NCBI GenBank assembly: GCA_029252195.1
Contig: JAQXBV010000041.1
Coordinates: 1-46,804, forward strand
Origin: Yoonia sp.
GTDB lineage: Bacteria > Pseudomonadota > Alphaproteobacteria > Rhodobacterales > Rhodobacteraceae
Direction of reading: 5' to 3'
DNA length: 46,804 nucleotides
Below, piece after piece: positions 7,420 through 16,363 of this stretch. Numbering within the stretch: the first letter of the stretch is position 1; every line of letters begins with the position of its first letter. Both the position numbers and the translations under genes were made by a program. The notes below the pieces were generated by a model. That model made no database searches, was not told the DNA's origin, and saw only the letters and a program-made list of their open reading frames with translations.

Positions 7420-9225
7420 ATGGCCGTTCATAAGACAATCCAGCAAGTGACTGATCGCATCATTAAGCGCTCGGAAAAATCCCGTGGCGATTATCTTGAC
7501 CGCATGAACGCCGCAGCCACCGAAGGTCCGCGTCGTGCGCATCTCACCTGCGGTAACCAAGCGCACGCCTATGCGGCGATGACCCAAGACAAGGGCGTCC
7601 TTGCAACAACACAGCAGCCAAACATCGGCATCATTACGGCCTATAACGATATGCTTTCGGCGCATCAGCCGTTTGAACATTATCCCGACATCATCCGCAA
7701 AGCGGCCCGCGCCGCAGGCGGCACCGTGCAAGTTGCAGGCGGCGTGCCGGCCATGTGTGACGGCGTGACCCAAGGCCAGACGGGCATGGAGCTTTCGCTC
7801 TTTTCGCGCGATATCATCGCGATGGCGGCGGGCATCGGCCTGTCGCACAATGTCTTTGACGCCGCGATCTTCCTTGGTGTCTGCGACAAGATCGTGCCGG
7901 GACTGATCATCGCCGCAGCTACGTTCGGCTACATCCCGTCGAGCTTCTTGCCTGCTGGCCCCATGACGTCAGGGCTGCCAAACGATGAGAAAGCCAAAGT
8001 CCGCCAGAAATTCGCGACGGGCGAAGTCGGGCGCGAGGAACTGATGGCCGCCGAAATGGCATCCTACCACGGCGCAGGCACCTGCACCTTCTATGGCACG
8101 GCCAACACCAACCAGATGCTCATGGAATTCATGGGGATGCACCTGCCCGGCTCTTCGTTCGTGAACCCAGACAGCGGGATGCGCAACGCGCTGACCATCC
8201 GCGGCACCGAGCAGTTGCTTGGCAACACGGCGCTCGGGCCAAACTTCCGCCCGACCTCCGCGATCCTGTCTGAAAAAGCCTTCGTGAACGGTCTTGTCGG
8301 TCTCATGGCCACGGGTGGCTCCACCAATCTTGTGCTGCATTTGCCTGCGATGGCCAGGGCTGCGGGCGTGCTCATCGACCTTGAAGATTTCTCTGATCTG
8401 TCCGAGGCCGTGCCCTTGATGGCCAAAGTCTATCCCAACGGGTTGGCAGACGTGAACCATTTCCATGCAGCGGGCGGGCTCGGCTTCATGATTGGCGAGT
8501 TGTTGAACGCAGGTCTTTTGCACGACGACGTTGAAACGGTGATGGGCCACGGGCTTGCGCAATATGCCCAAGAACCCAAGCTTGTGGAGGGCAAAATCAC
8601 CTTCACCGCGGGCACGACCAAATCTCTGAACGAGAAAATCCTGCGCCCTGTGTCGGATCCGTTCAACCACCACGGGGGCCTCACACAGCTTGCAGGCAAC
8701 CTCGGGCGCGGCGTGATCAAGACCTCTGCGGTGGCAGAAGAACGCCACATTATTGAGGCACCAGCAAAAGTGTTCCACACCCAAGAAGCCGTCAAAGCCG
8801 CCTTTAAGGCTGGCGAATTGGCGCAAGACACCATTGTCGTCGTCCGCTTCCAAGGGCCGAAATCCAACGGCATGCCTGAATTGCACGGCCTGACCCCGAT
8901 CTTGGCAACCATGCAAGACCGCGGCCTGAAAGTGGCGCTTGTCACCGACGGGCGCATGTCGGGCGCATCTGGCAAGGTGCCCTCCGCGATCCACGTCAGC
9001 CCGGAGGCCGCCAACGGCGGACCGCTGGCCTTTATCGAAGACGGCGACATCATCCGCCTTGACGCGACCAAAGGCACGATCGACGTGCTCGGCGTCGATC
9101 TGTCCACACGCACGCCCGCCACGCCAGACCTCAAGGGCAATGGCAACGGTGTGGGCCGTGAACTTTTCCAAGTCTTCCGCGACAATGTTGGCCTGTCATC
9201 CGACGGCGCTGGCGTCTGCATCTAA
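7420..9225 (+). CDS. edd: phosphogluconate dehydratase (601 aa)
   Basis: Edd converts 6-phosphogluconate to 2-keto-3-deoxy-6-phosphogluconate, the first dedicated step of the Entner-Doudoroff pathway, using an oxygen-sensitive iron-sulfur cluster. The protein has the IlvD/Edd fold over its whole length, with conserved cysteines in [13 protein letters not shown] (C113) and GVCDKIVPG (C155), the PAGPMTSG segment and the C-terminal [12 protein letters not shown] loop. The length of 601 residues is typical. The start [14 protein letters not shown] at 7420 follows a GGAGA site. It is followed after 18 bp by eda, and the pair form an operon. The upstream palindrome at 7367-7378 suggests sugar-acid-responsive repression. 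Confidence 0.96.
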   Translation: MAVHKTIQQVTDRIIKRSEKSRGDYLDRMNAAATEGPRRAHLTCGNQAHAYAAMTQDKGVLATTQQPNIGIITAYNDMLSAHQPFEHYPDIIRKAARAAGGTVQVAGGVPAMCDGVTQGQTGMELSLFSRDIIAMAAGIGLSHNVFDAAIFLGVCDKIVPGLIIAAATFGYIPSSFLPAGPMTSGLPNDEKAKVRQKFATGEVGREELMAAEMASYHGAGTCTFYGTANTNQMLMEFMGMHLPGSSFVNPDSGMRNALTIRGTEQLLGNTALGPNFRPTSAILSEKAFVNGLVGLMATGGSTNLVLHLPAMARAAGVLIDLEDFSDLSEAVPLMAKVYPNGLADVNHFHAAGGLGFMIGELLNAGLLHDDVETVMGHGLAQYAQEPKLVEGKITFTAGTTKSLNEKILRPVSDPFNHHGGLTQLAGNLGRGVIKTSAVAEERHIIEAPAKVFHTQEAVKAAFKAGELAQDTIVVVRFQGPKSNGMPELHGLTPILATMQDRGLKVALVTDGRMSGASGKVPSAIHVSPEAANGGPLAFIEDGDIIRLDATKGTIDVLGVDLSTRTPATPDLKGNGNGVGRELFQVFRDNVGLSSDGAGVCI

Positions 9226-9243
9226 CCTTAAGGAATACGCCCC

Positions 9244-9885
9244 ATGACCCCGCAAGAAGCCTCTGAAAAGAACCGCGCGCTGTGCCTATTGGCCCCCGTC
9301 ATTCCCGTTCTCGTTGTTGATGATGCGAGCAACGCAGCCGACCTCGCGCGCGCATTGGTCAAAGGCGGCCTGCCCGTCCTCGAAGTGACATTGCGCACCG
9401 CAGCGGCCCTCGACGTAATCCGCGAAATGGCTGGCGTTGCAGGCGGCATCGTCGGAGCGGGCACATTGCTGACCCCAAAAGACGTGGAAAACGCAAAAGC
9501 TGCAGGCGCTACATTCGGCGTTTCCCCAGGTGCCACTGACCTGCTCCTTGACGCCTGCGAGGCCAACGAATTGCCACTCTTGCCCGGTATCGCGACCTCA
9601 ACAGAGGCCATGCGCCTGCTAGAGCGGGGCTATACCGTGCAGAAATTCTTTCCTGCCGAAGCCAACGGCGGCGCACCTGCGCTCAAGGCCATCGGCGCAC
9701 CATTGCCGCAGATCAGCTTTTGTCCAACTGGTGGCGTGAGCCTCAAAAATGCAAATGATTACCTGTCGTTGTCCAACACGCTTTGCGTTGGCGGCTCTTG
9801 GGTCGCCCCCGCAAATCTTGTGGCCGCTGGCGACTGGGACGGCATCACAGCCCTCGCCGCCGAAGCGGCCGCATTGCCGCGCTAA
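9244..9885 (+). CDS. eda: KDPG aldolase (213 aa)
   Basis: Eda cleaves 2-keto-3-deoxy-6-phosphogluconate into pyruvate and glyceraldehyde 3-phosphate. The TIM-barrel sequence shows the catalytic glutamate in EVTLRT (E47) and the Schiff-base lysine in VQKFFPAE (K134), close to E45 and K133 of the E. coli enzyme. The phosphate-binding PTGGV and GGSWV loops are present. Length and start are standard, with AAGGAA just upstream. It is the second gene of the edd-eda operon. Its last four bases overlap the end of the convergent hypothetical gene on the minus strand. Confidence 0.96.
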   Translation: MTPQEASEKNRALCLLAPVIPVLVVDDASNAADLARALVKGGLPVLEVTLRTAAALDVIREMAGVAGGIVGAGTLLTPKDVENAKAAGATFGVSPGATDLLLDACEANELPLLPGIATSTEAMRLLERGYTVQKFFPAEANGGAPALKAIGAPLPQISFCPTGGVSLKNANDYLSLSNTLCVGGSWVAPANLVAAGDWDGITALAAEAAALPR

Positions 9886-10157
9886 AGCACAACCCGAGCG
9901 GCGCGCCCCCCGCGCCGCTTGGGCTCACCGCTGGTCACTAAGGCTTGCGACAAGACCTGCTTCATCGGGTGATCGGTTGGCTCCCCCGCATATTTCGCCA
10001 AGAGCGCCTCGACTTCCGGCTTCGCGTCATAGCCGACAGGCATGCTCAGCGCCCAATCCAAGAAAATCGACCGACATTCACCTTCGGTAATGCCATCAAT
10101 CCGGAATGATTCTCGGATCAACCCCTTTGGGTCATTTGGGTCGCGTGGCTCAGCCAT
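9882..10157 (-). CDS. conserved hypothetical protein (91 aa)
   Basis: This is a small soluble, acidic-then-basic protein starting MAEPRDPNDPKGLIRESFRI and containing ECRSIFLDWALSMP and EVEALLAKYAGEPTDHPM; it ends in a basic tail (EPKRRGGRAARVVL). No domain, signal peptide or membrane segment is recognisable to me. It lies 9 bp after glnE on the same strand, so it is very likely in the glnE transcript. It overlaps the eda stop by 4 bp in convergent orientation. A role in nitrogen or central metabolism cannot be inferred from context alone. Confidence 0.7.
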   Translation of the reverse strand: MAEPRDPNDPKGLIRESFRIDGITEGECRSIFLDWALSMPVGYDAKPEVEALLAKYAGEPTDHPMKQVLSQALVTSGEPKRRGGRAARVVL

Positions 10158-10166
10158 CTGTTCGTC

Positions 10167-12929
10167 CTACTCCGCCAATTTGGCGCTAATTACCGCATCC
10201 GCTGCTTTCGCAGCGTTTTGCATGCCCTCTTGCAACTCTGCCATGCGCGCAAAGCCCGTCTCGCGCAAGATCATGTTGCGCGCGCCCTCTCCCAATTCTT
10301 CGGGGATCAAGGTGCCGCCCGTCAACAAGCGCGCTGCCGCCTGCATACGCCAGAAAAGCCCTGACGCATGGGCAATTGCGCTTGCATCAGCGGCACTCAA
10401 CAGCCCGGCTGCGACACCGGCTGCCAATTGCGCTTCCGCGTCCCGCGCGGGGCTGCCAGAACGCAGGGCCATGGCCTGACAAATCAGCTCAGTGTCCTGC
10501 AACCGGCCTGCTCCGATCTTGGCGTCCCAATCGCCCTGCGGCGGCTTGGCCTCGGCAATCCGCGCCCGCATTTCGGCCAGATCCGACATGACCGCAGGCC
10601 CTTGGCCTTTAGCTGCCAGAATATTGCGGCGAAACACCTCGACCGCCTGCGCGAGCGCTGCATTGCCAACGACAGGTCGCGCACGGGTCAGTGCCAGATG
10701 CTCCCAGGTCCATGCCCCATCCATTTGATAAGCCCTGAAGGCCTCCAAAGAGGTGGCCACAGGCCCCGCGCGCCCAGATGGACGCAGGCGCATATCCACC
10801 TCGTAAAGCCGCCCTTCCGCCATCTGCGCGGTGAGTGCGGTGACAAGCGCTTGGGTCAGCCGTGCACAGTACATGCGGGTCAGCAAAGGGCGCGGCCCGT
10901 CCGAAGTGTCCACCCCGTCGGCGTCATAAATCATGATCAGATCAAGGTCGGAGCTCGCATTGAGCCGCTGCGCGCCCAGCCCGCCCATACCAAGCACAAC
11001 CGCGCCCTTCCCCGGCATCGGCCCATGTTTACGGGCGAATTCGGCCAGTACCACGGGCCACATCGCCGCGACGACCGCGTCGGCCAAATCGGCGTATTGC
11101 CCCCCTGTCGTGTCCGCATCGATCAGCCCGCGCAGGTGATGCACACCAATCCGGAAATGCCACTCTTTGGCCCAGAGCCGCGCCGCCAAAAGCTGCGCCT
11201 CATAGTCGGGACAAGCGGCCAAAACCTGCGAGAGCTTATGGGTCAACACCTCTGCGCCGGGCCATTCACTAAAGAACGCGCCGCCAATCACGGCATCCAG
11301 CACCCCTGCATTGTGCGACAAATATTGCGCCAGCGCAGGTGCGGTCGCCGCGATATCCACGATCAATTGGGTCAGTTGCGGATTAGCCTCGAACAGCGAG
11401 AACAGCTGCACGCCCGCCGGCAAGCCGCGCAAGAACCCGTCGAACTGTAACAAAGCCTCCTCAGGCTTAGCTGCTTCCTTCAGGCGGTTCAAAATCTCGG
11501 GCATGAGCCGCTTAAAAATCTCCTCCGCACGATCCGACCGCAAGGCCGGATAGGTCTGCCAGCGCGCTGTCACATCTTGCCCCCAATCATCAGCAAGCGG
11601 TTTGGGCGCTTCAGGTGCAAAGAAGCCTTCTGTCGTTTCGTGCACCTCTTCCAGCCGCGCGCGCAATTCGGCCCGCAAGCCCGCAACGTCGCGGCCCATA
11701 AAGGCTGCCAAGCGCTCGAACCCTTCCTCAGATTTCGGCAAGGAATGGGTCTGTGCGTCGTTGATCATCTGCAAACGGTGCTCCACCTCTCGGTGAAATT
11801 TGTAATGATCATATAAGGTTACAGCGTCTTTCTCAGGCGCCCAACCCGCCTTGGCGATTGCGTTCAGGCCGTCTTCGGTCCGTCGTTGGCGCAGGCTCTC
11901 ATCGCGCCCGCCTGCAATCAATTGCCGCGTCTGGGTGAAAAACTCGATCTCGCGGATGCCGCCACGCCCCAGCTTCATGTTATGGCCCTCAAGGACCAAA
12001 TTGCCGCCCAATCCCTTATGATCCCTGATCCGCAGCCGCATATCATGGGCATCCTGAATGGCCGCGAAATCCAGATGTTTGCGCCATACAAACGGGCGCA
12101 GAGTCTTGATAAAGCCTTCGCCCGCACGGGTATCGCCCGCGCAAGAGCGCGCCTTGATATAAGCGGCGCGCTCCCATGTTCGCCCGACGCTCTCATAGTA
12201 ACGCTCGGCCATTTCCGTCGAGATACACACAGGCGTCGAATTGGGATCAGGGCGCAGCCGCAAATCGGTCCGAAACACATAACCGCCAGCCGCCACATCC
12301 GACAGGATCGCGGCCATCTTACGCGTCACGCGGATAAAACTGGCGCGCGCATCATGAAAATCACGCGGTTCAAATCGGGTTTCATCAAACAGCATGATCA
12401 GATCGATGTCGGACGAATAGTTCAACTCGCCCGCCCCCATCTTGCCCATCGCAAGGGCGAATAGTCCCCCCGCCGTCGCCACATCATCCGCGCCCATGCC
12501 GGGCAACTTGCCACGTCTGATTTCGGCGGTCACAAGCGCCTTTATCGTCACATCAACTGCCAGATCGGCCAGATCCGTCAAAACTTGGGTCACGACCTCC
12601 AAGGGCCAGACGCCACCCAGATCGGCCAGACCCGTGATCAGAGCAATCCGTCGCTTGGCTTGCCGTAGCTGCCCGGGTAGATCGTCCAGCGCGACCTCTG
12701 GCAAGCTGGCAAACAGCGCGGCCACCGCTGCCTCTGGATCATGCATGGCCTCGGCCAGCCAGCTCCCTTCTCGCGACAAAAGCCCTGCCAGATAGGGGCT
12801 ACAGCCCGCCGCCCCCGTGATCAAAGGGACAAGCGCGGGATCAAGTCCGTGCACATGTGACAAGGCATCCGCACCGATGGCGGGATCAAACGGGCGCGGC
12901 TGGCGCGTGATACGATTTGTAAAGCTCAT
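10167..12929 (-). CDS. glnE: bifunctional glutamine synthetase adenylyltransferase/adenylyl-removing enzyme (920 aa)
   Basis: GlnE adds AMP to glutamine synthetase when nitrogen is plentiful and removes it when nitrogen is scarce, under PII control. Two nucleotidyltransferase domains are visible: the N-terminal removase with AMGKMGAGELNYSSD (metal Asp at D174 and D176) and the C-terminal transferase with GMGGLGAQRLNASSD (D661 and D663). Each is followed by a helical PII-UTase-like region. The length of 920 residues is typical. The gene is divergent from the YbaK-like gene, 80 bp away. No glnB or glnA lies in the window. Confidence 0.95.
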   Translation of the reverse strand: MSFTNRITRQPRPFDPAIGADALSHVHGLDPALVPLITGAAGCSPYLAGLLSREGSWLAEAMHDPEAAVAALFASLPEVALDDLPGQLRQAKRRIALITGLADLGGVWPLEVVTQVLTDLADLAVDVTIKALVTAEIRRGKLPGMGADDVATAGGLFALAMGKMGAGELNYSSDIDLIMLFDETRFEPRDFHDARASFIRVTRKMAAILSDVAAGGYVFRTDLRLRPDPNSTPVCISTEMAERYYESVGRTWERAAYIKARSCAGDTRAGEGFIKTLRPFVWRKHLDFAAIQDAHDMRLRIRDHKGLGGNLVLEGHNMKLGRGGIREIEFFTQTRQLIAGGRDESLRQRRTEDGLNAIAKAGWAPEKDAVTLYDHYKFHREVEHRLQMINDAQTHSLPKSEEGFERLAAFMGRDVAGLRAELRARLEEVHETTEGFFAPEAPKPLADDWGQDVTARWQTYPALRSDRAEEIFKRLMPEILNRLKEAAKPEEALLQFDGFLRGLPAGVQLFSLFEANPQLTQLIVDIAATAPALAQYLSHNAGVLDAVIGGAFFSEWPGAEVLTHKLSQVLAACPDYEAQLLAARLWAKEWHFRIGVHHLRGLIDADTTGGQYADLADAVVAAMWPVVLAEFARKHGPMPGKGAVVLGMGGLGAQRLNASSDLDLIMIYDADGVDTSDGPRPLLTRMYCARLTQALVTALTAQMAEGRLYEVDMRLRPSGRAGPVATSLEAFRAYQMDGAWTWEHLALTRARPVVGNAALAQAVEVFRRNILAAKGQGPAVMSDLAEMRARIAEAKPPQGDWDAKIGAGRLQDTELICQAMALRSGSPARDAEAQLAAGVAAGLLSAADASAIAHASGLFWRMQAAARLLTGGTLIPEELGEGARNMILRETGFARMAELQEGMQNAAKAADAVISAKLAE

Positions 12930-13009
12930 GAGGTAACAATGGCATAAGGTGCGGTCTGGTCAATCGGACAAACGCCTGTAAACTCGCAGTAGTTCAAAAA
13001 GGATCACCC

Positions 13010-13480
13010 ATGAGCAAAAGTCTTGTCCGCGTGATGGATGCGCTCAAATCCGCCAAATGTGCCGCCCTTGCAATGGAAATGCCCGCCGAGACCCGCACTG
13101 CGGCCCAAGCGGCTGCCGCCGCAACCTGCGACATCGACCAGATCGCAAAGTCGATCATCTTTGCGGGCAGCGAAACTGGCGCGCTTTACCTCTTTATCAC
13201 CGCAGGCGGCAATGAGGTCGACACCGAGAAGGCGGCCGCTTTGGCGGGCGAGCCGCTCGGCCGCGCGCATCCGGGTGTCGTGCGCGAGAAAACAGGCTTT
13301 GCCATTGGCGGGGTCGCCCCTGTCGGGCATCTGGCCCCGATTGCCTGTTTTATGGACCAGCGCCTGACCGATTTTGGTGTGATTTACGCCGCAGCGGGCA
13401 CGCCAAGGCATATTTTCGCCATTGAACCACACGTGCTTTCAAAATTTTCTGGCGATCAAGTATATGATTTTAAGACGTAA
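13010..13480 (+). CDS. YbaK/ProX-type aminoacyl-tRNA deacylase (156 aa)
   Basis: The fold is that of YbaK/EbsC proteins, which hydrolyse misacylated tRNAs such as Cys-tRNA(Pro) or Ala-tRNA(Pro). Visible family features are the residue block TAAQAAAAATCDIDQIAKSI at the substrate entrance, an ALYLFITAGGNEVD strand, and the glycine-rich GFAIGGVAPVGH loop that holds the tRNA 3' end. The usual catalytic-lysine area is present as AKSIIFAGS. The gene is single, with a good RBS (AAAGGAT), and divergent from glnE. Substrate specificity cannot be read from the sequence. Confidence 0.85.
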   Translation: MSKSLVRVMDALKSAKCAALAMEMPAETRTAAQAAAAATCDIDQIAKSIIFAGSETGALYLFITAGGNEVDTEKAAALAGEPLGRAHPGVVREKTGFAIGGVAPVGHLAPIACFMDQRLTDFGVIYAAAGTPRHIFAIEPHVLSKFSGDQVYDFKT

Positions 13481-13485
13481 TAAAA

Positions 13486-13506
13486 GTAAATGTAAAAAAC
13501 ATTTAC
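13486..13506. promoter_or_regulatory. 8-bp inverted repeat, 5-base spacer
   Basis: GTAAATGT and ACATTTAC flank AAAAA just after the YbaK-like stop. It could be an operator for the DUF2852 gene together with the dyad at 13548-13566, or a weak hairpin. It is AT-rich and has no T-tail, so termination is unlikely. Confidence 0.4.
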
Positions 13507-13547
13507 ATTAAGGCTTGCGCATAATCCAAGGCACCCCAATATCTGTA

Positions 13548-13566
13548 ATGTGAAAATCATTCACAT
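13548..13566. promoter_or_regulatory. 7-bp inverted repeat, 5-base spacer, upstream of DUF2852 gene
   Basis: ATGTGAA and TTCACAT flank AATCA, ending 24 bp before the DUF2852 start. The spacer length equals that of the neighbouring dyad at 13486-13506 and the arms are related (ATGT/ACAT outer parts). The spacing of TGTGA to TCACA is 7, not the 6 expected for a CRP/FNR-type site. This is a candidate operator of unknown regulator. Confidence 0.42.
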
Positions 13567-13590
13567 ATAACAGTAGCCAAGAAGCCCAAA

Positions 13591-14034
13591 ATGAACACCG
13601 CCTCAGCAACACCTTCTTCGTCGATGACCTATGCGGCACGTCGCCTTGGCTTTTTCGCCCGTGCGGAAGGCTGGCTTGACGAGCGCGGCAAAGGCGCATG
13701 GATCGCCGCAATGATCCTCGGTTTCATCGTTTTCTGGCCAGTTGGCCTTGCCCTTCTTGCCTATATGATCTGGAGTAAACGCATGTTTAACAAATCCTGC
13801 AATCGCAGCCACCGCCACTCCGCCCGCCACATGACGCAATCGTCAGGCAACACCGCTTTTGACGCCTATAAGGCCGAAACGCTGCGCCGTCTGGAGGAAG
13901 AGCAGACCAACTTCGAAGCCTTCCTTGCCCGTCTGCGCGACGCCAAAGACAAGGCCGAGTTTGACCAGTTCATGGATGACCGTGCAACAGATGCGCCAAA
14001 GTCCAAAGACGACGCCGAGAACGAGCCTGTTTAA
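13591..14034 (+). CDS. DUF2852 membrane protein (147 aa)
   Basis: After a Ser/Thr-rich N-terminus, residues about 33-60 (GKGAWIAAMILGFIVFWPVG, then LALLAYMIWSKRMF) form the conserved DUF2852 transmembrane segment. The C-terminal half is a charged helix with FDAYKAETLRRLEEEQTNFEAFLARLRDAKDKAEFDQFMDDR, split here only by its own length, and probably cytoplasmic and coiled. The function of the family is unknown; it is widespread in alphaproteobacteria. The gene has two dyad elements in its upstream region and a terminator-like hairpin after it, so it is probably transcribed alone. Confidence 0.82.
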   Translation: MNTASATPSSSMTYAARRLGFFARAEGWLDERGKGAWIAAMILGFIVFWPVGLALLAYMIWSKRMFNKSCNRSHRHSARHMTQSSGNTAFDAYKAETLRRLEEEQTNFEAFLARLRDAKDKAEFDQFMDDRATDAPKSKDDAENEPV

Positions 14035-14050
14035 CCCACCCCTCCCGCGG

Positions 14051-14080
14051 GGTGGCCCCTGACAGGGCCGCCCCAGACCT
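14051..14080 (+). terminator. terminator-like hairpin after DUF2852 gene
   Basis: GGTGGCCC (14051-14058) pairs with GGGCCGCC (14065-14072), one T-G pair, six-base loop. A broken T-rich tract (CTCTTTATTTT) follows after about 8 nt. It is a moderate candidate for an intrinsic terminator. Confidence 0.45.
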
Positions 14081-14106
14081 CTTTATTTTGCATGAAAGCC
14101 CCGACA

Positions 14107-14550
14107 ATGAGCGTCTCCCTTGGCCTGCCCGATCCCGCCACCAAGCCCCAGTTCTATGAGGGCGTCCTTTTCAAACGCGCTGCCGCTTGGGGACTTGATG
14201 TGGTGCTGATCGGCGTCCTTTGCGTGATTGCCGTGCCCTTTACTGCATTCACCGCGCTTTTCTTCTTTCCGTTTCTGATGCTGGTTGTCGGCTTCTTCTA
14301 CCGCTGGTTCACAATCGCGAACAAATCCTCAACATGGGGCATGCGGTTGATGGGGATCGAGCTGCGCGACCATGACGGCCTGCGTCTCCAATCGGGCACA
14401 GCGCTTGCACATACGGCGGGCTATACCTTCAGCGTTGCCATGGCCCCGCTTCAGCTGATCTCGGTTCTGTTGATGATCGTGACGGACCGTAAACAAGGGT
14501 TGATTGACCATCTTTTGGGAACAACCGCAATCAATCGCCCAGCCTATTAA
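14107..14550 (+). CDS. RDD-family membrane protein (147 aa)
   Basis: RDD proteins are small polytopic membrane proteins, some linked to Na+/H+ antiport, named for Arg-Asp-Asp residues. Here the first helix region is FKRAAAWGLDVVLIGVLCVIAV, with R at the expected place and D further along the helix, then a second helix (FFFPFLMLVVGFFYRWFTI), the conserved STWGMRLMGIELRD turn and a third helix ending before TDRKQGLIDHLLGT. An in-frame ATG at 14092 could add five residues; 14107 matches the usual MSVSLGLPDP-type start better. It lies 182 bp before the arginyltransferase gene. Confidence 0.85.
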   Translation: MSVSLGLPDPATKPQFYEGVLFKRAAAWGLDVVLIGVLCVIAVPFTAFTALFFFPFLMLVVGFFYRWFTIANKSSTWGMRLMGIELRDHDGLRLQSGTALAHTAGYTFSVAMAPLQLISVLLMIVTDRKQGLIDHLLGTTAINRPAY

Positions 14551-14621
14551 CCCTGATGTAATGGGGGGTTGTTTTTGGTGGGGCGCTTGTTAGGTTTTCC
14601 GAATACCAGCGGAGACTTAAC

Positions 14622-15440
14622 TTGCGCCACACACTCCCTATCGCACCCCAGTTCTATGTGACTGCACCCCAGCCCTGCCCCTATCTGGACGGCAGGATGG
14701 AACGCAAGCTTTTCACTGCGTTGCAGGGCGAGGCCGCTGCGAAGTTGAACAATAGCCTGTCAAAACAAGGCTTCCGCCGCTCGCAAAACGTACTTTACCG
14801 CCCGTCTTGTGCGGATTGTGCTGCCTGTATGTCTGCACGAATCAAGGTCGCGGATTTCACTCTGACCCGCAGCCAGAAGCGCGTGATCAAAAAGAACGCA
14901 CGACTGCAACGCCGCGCCACCTCGCCTTGGGCGACAGAAGACCAATACACGCTGTTTCGCGAATACCTTGAAAGCAGACATGCGACGGGCGGCATGGCGG
15001 ATATGGATATGTTCGAATTCGCGGCCATGGTCGAAGAAACCCCAATCCGCACGCGGTTGATCGAATATACCGAGCCTTCAGAGATGGATCCTGAACTGAG
15101 CGCTGTTTGTCTCACTGACGTGCTCGATGACGGGTTGTCGTTGGTCTATTCCTTTTTCAACCCCAGCTTGGTCGGCGATAGCCTTGGCACCTATATGATC
15201 CTTGATCATATCGAAATTGCACGCCAATTGGGGCTGCCTTACGTCTATCTCGGCTATTGGGTGCCGGGCAGCAAGAAGATGGGCTACAAGGCGAAATTCA
15301 CCGGACTTGAAATCTTTACAGATGGGATTTGGATGCCGCTCGGTGACCCTGAAAGCTATGACGCGGCGCTTCATCCGCTGTCTTCGCCACCCATCGCAGA
15401 ACAAGTGGCGCGCATCAATCTGCCAACCAGCCGCAGCTAG
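14622..15440 (+). CDS. bpt: arginyl/leucyl-tRNA-protein transferase, Ate/Bpt type (272 aa)
   Basis: This enzyme attaches an amino acid from tRNA to the N-terminus of proteins that begin with Asp or Glu, marking them for ClpS/ClpAP degradation. The N-terminal ATE domain has the cysteine cluster [14 protein letters not shown], and the C-terminal domain has [24 protein letters not shown] and [18 protein letters not shown], all typical of the bacterial family. Length is usual. Translation starts at TTG (14622), 6 nt after GGAGA; no in-frame ATG offers the conserved N-terminus [15 protein letters not shown]. Whether arginine or leucine is transferred cannot be told from sequence. Confidence 0.88.
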   Translation: MRHTLPIAPQFYVTAPQPCPYLDGRMERKLFTALQGEAAAKLNNSLSKQGFRRSQNVLYRPSCADCAACMSARIKVADFTLTRSQKRVIKKNARLQRRATSPWATEDQYTLFREYLESRHATGGMADMDMFEFAAMVEETPIRTRLIEYTEPSEMDPELSAVCLTDVLDDGLSLVYSFFNPSLVGDSLGTYMILDHIEIARQLGLPYVYLGYWVPGSKKMGYKAKFTGLEIFTDGIWMPLGDPESYDAALHPLSSPPIAEQVARINLPTSRS

Positions 15441-15453
15441 CAAGGCAAATATC

Positions 15454-16311
15454 ATGACCGATTTCGTAGCGCTCTTGGGCACGAAGGGTGGCCCTGCCAT
15501 TCGCCCGTATTCGACCATGCCCACCTCGCACCTGTTACGCTTGAGCGGGCAAACGATTGTCGTGGACTGCGGATTGGGCGTTAGTCGCGGGATCGCGGAT
15601 CAGGGGTTTGACCTCAAGCACCTGAGCCACATCTTTATCAGCCACCTGCATTCCGATCATTATCTCGAACTCGGTCCGATGCTGCATACGGCATGGACTG
15701 CGGGGCTGAAAGCACCTGTGACTGTTTACGGTCCTAAAGGCATTGATGCATATTGGCAGGGGTTTTTGCAGTCGATGAAAGCGGATATCGACCTGCGCAT
15801 CGCCGATGAAGGCCGCCCCGATCTGGGCGAGTTGCTCGCGATCGAAGTGATCGATCCTGACCAGACGATCACGATTGGCGATATTGCGGTTAGTGCCATG
15901 CGCACGATCCACCCGCCGCTAGTCGATTGCTACGCGCTCAGCTTCAAAACCGCGGCGCGGCATGTCGTCTTTTCAGGCGATACCGCGTTTTTGCCGCCTC
16001 TGGCGGATTTCGCGCGCGGCGCCGATTTGCTGATCCACGAGGCCATGCTGGTCGCAGCATTGGATGCGCTGATGGCCCGCATCGGGAACGCTGACGACCG
16101 GTTGATGACGCACCTTTTGCGGTCGCATACAACGGCCGAAGACGCGGGCCGGATTGCACAAATGGCCGGAGTAAAAGCCTTGGCGATCAATCACTTGGTT
16201 CCCTCTGACGATCCGGCCTTTGGCCCGCAAGACTGGGACGACGCGATCCGGCAAACGTGGCAAGGCCCGTTTCATCTGGGGCGCGACGGTCTGCGCATCC
16301 CCCTCGATTAA
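15454..16311 (+). CDS. metallo-beta-lactamase-fold hydrolase (285 aa)
   Basis: The MBL zinc motif is HLHSDH (about residues 64-69), with further ligands at TIHPP and in VVFSGDTAF and INHL. This set, with an AtsA/RNase Z-like layout, identifies a zinc-dependent hydrolase acting on a phosphodiester, sulfate ester or lactone. The RNase Z-like resemblance lies in GYSTMPTSHLLRL-type strands and the late HLVPSDDP histidine region. The start at 15454 gives MTDFVALLGTKGGPA. It lies 13 bp after the transferase gene, so both are probably in one transcript. A bidirectional terminator follows. The substrate is unknown. Confidence 0.85.
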   Translation: MTDFVALLGTKGGPAIRPYSTMPTSHLLRLSGQTIVVDCGLGVSRGIADQGFDLKHLSHIFISHLHSDHYLELGPMLHTAWTAGLKAPVTVYGPKGIDAYWQGFLQSMKADIDLRIADEGRPDLGELLAIEVIDPDQTITIGDIAVSAMRTIHPPLVDCYALSFKTAARHVVFSGDTAFLPPLADFARGADLLIHEAMLVAALDALMARIGNADDRLMTHLLRSHTTAEDAGRIAQMAGVKALAINHLVPSDDPAFGPQDWDDAIRQTWQGPFHLGRDGLRIPLD

Positions 16312-16318
16312 ACAAAAT

Positions 16319-16346
16319 GGGGCAGCCCCGAGGCTGCCCCCTATTT
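16319..16346. terminator. bidirectional intrinsic terminator
   Basis: GGGGCAGCC (16319-16327) and GGCTGCCCC (16332-16340) form a perfect 9-bp stem with a CCGA loop between convergent genes. On the minus strand the stem is followed by ATTTTGTTT, a good terminator for the TRAP operon; the plus-strand tail is only CTATTT. Confidence 0.82.
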
Positions 16347-16363
16347 CGCGTATCAAAGCGCCG

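Noticed and set aside
7969-9171. A 400-codon minus-strand frame inside edd
   Set aside because: It is antisense to a well-defined enzyme, and its His/Gly/Arg-rich composition shows no domain.
13548-13566. CRP/FNR-type binding site
   Set aside because: TGTGA and TCACA are 7 bases apart rather than 6, so a classical CRP/FNR site was not called; it is kept only as an unassigned dyad.
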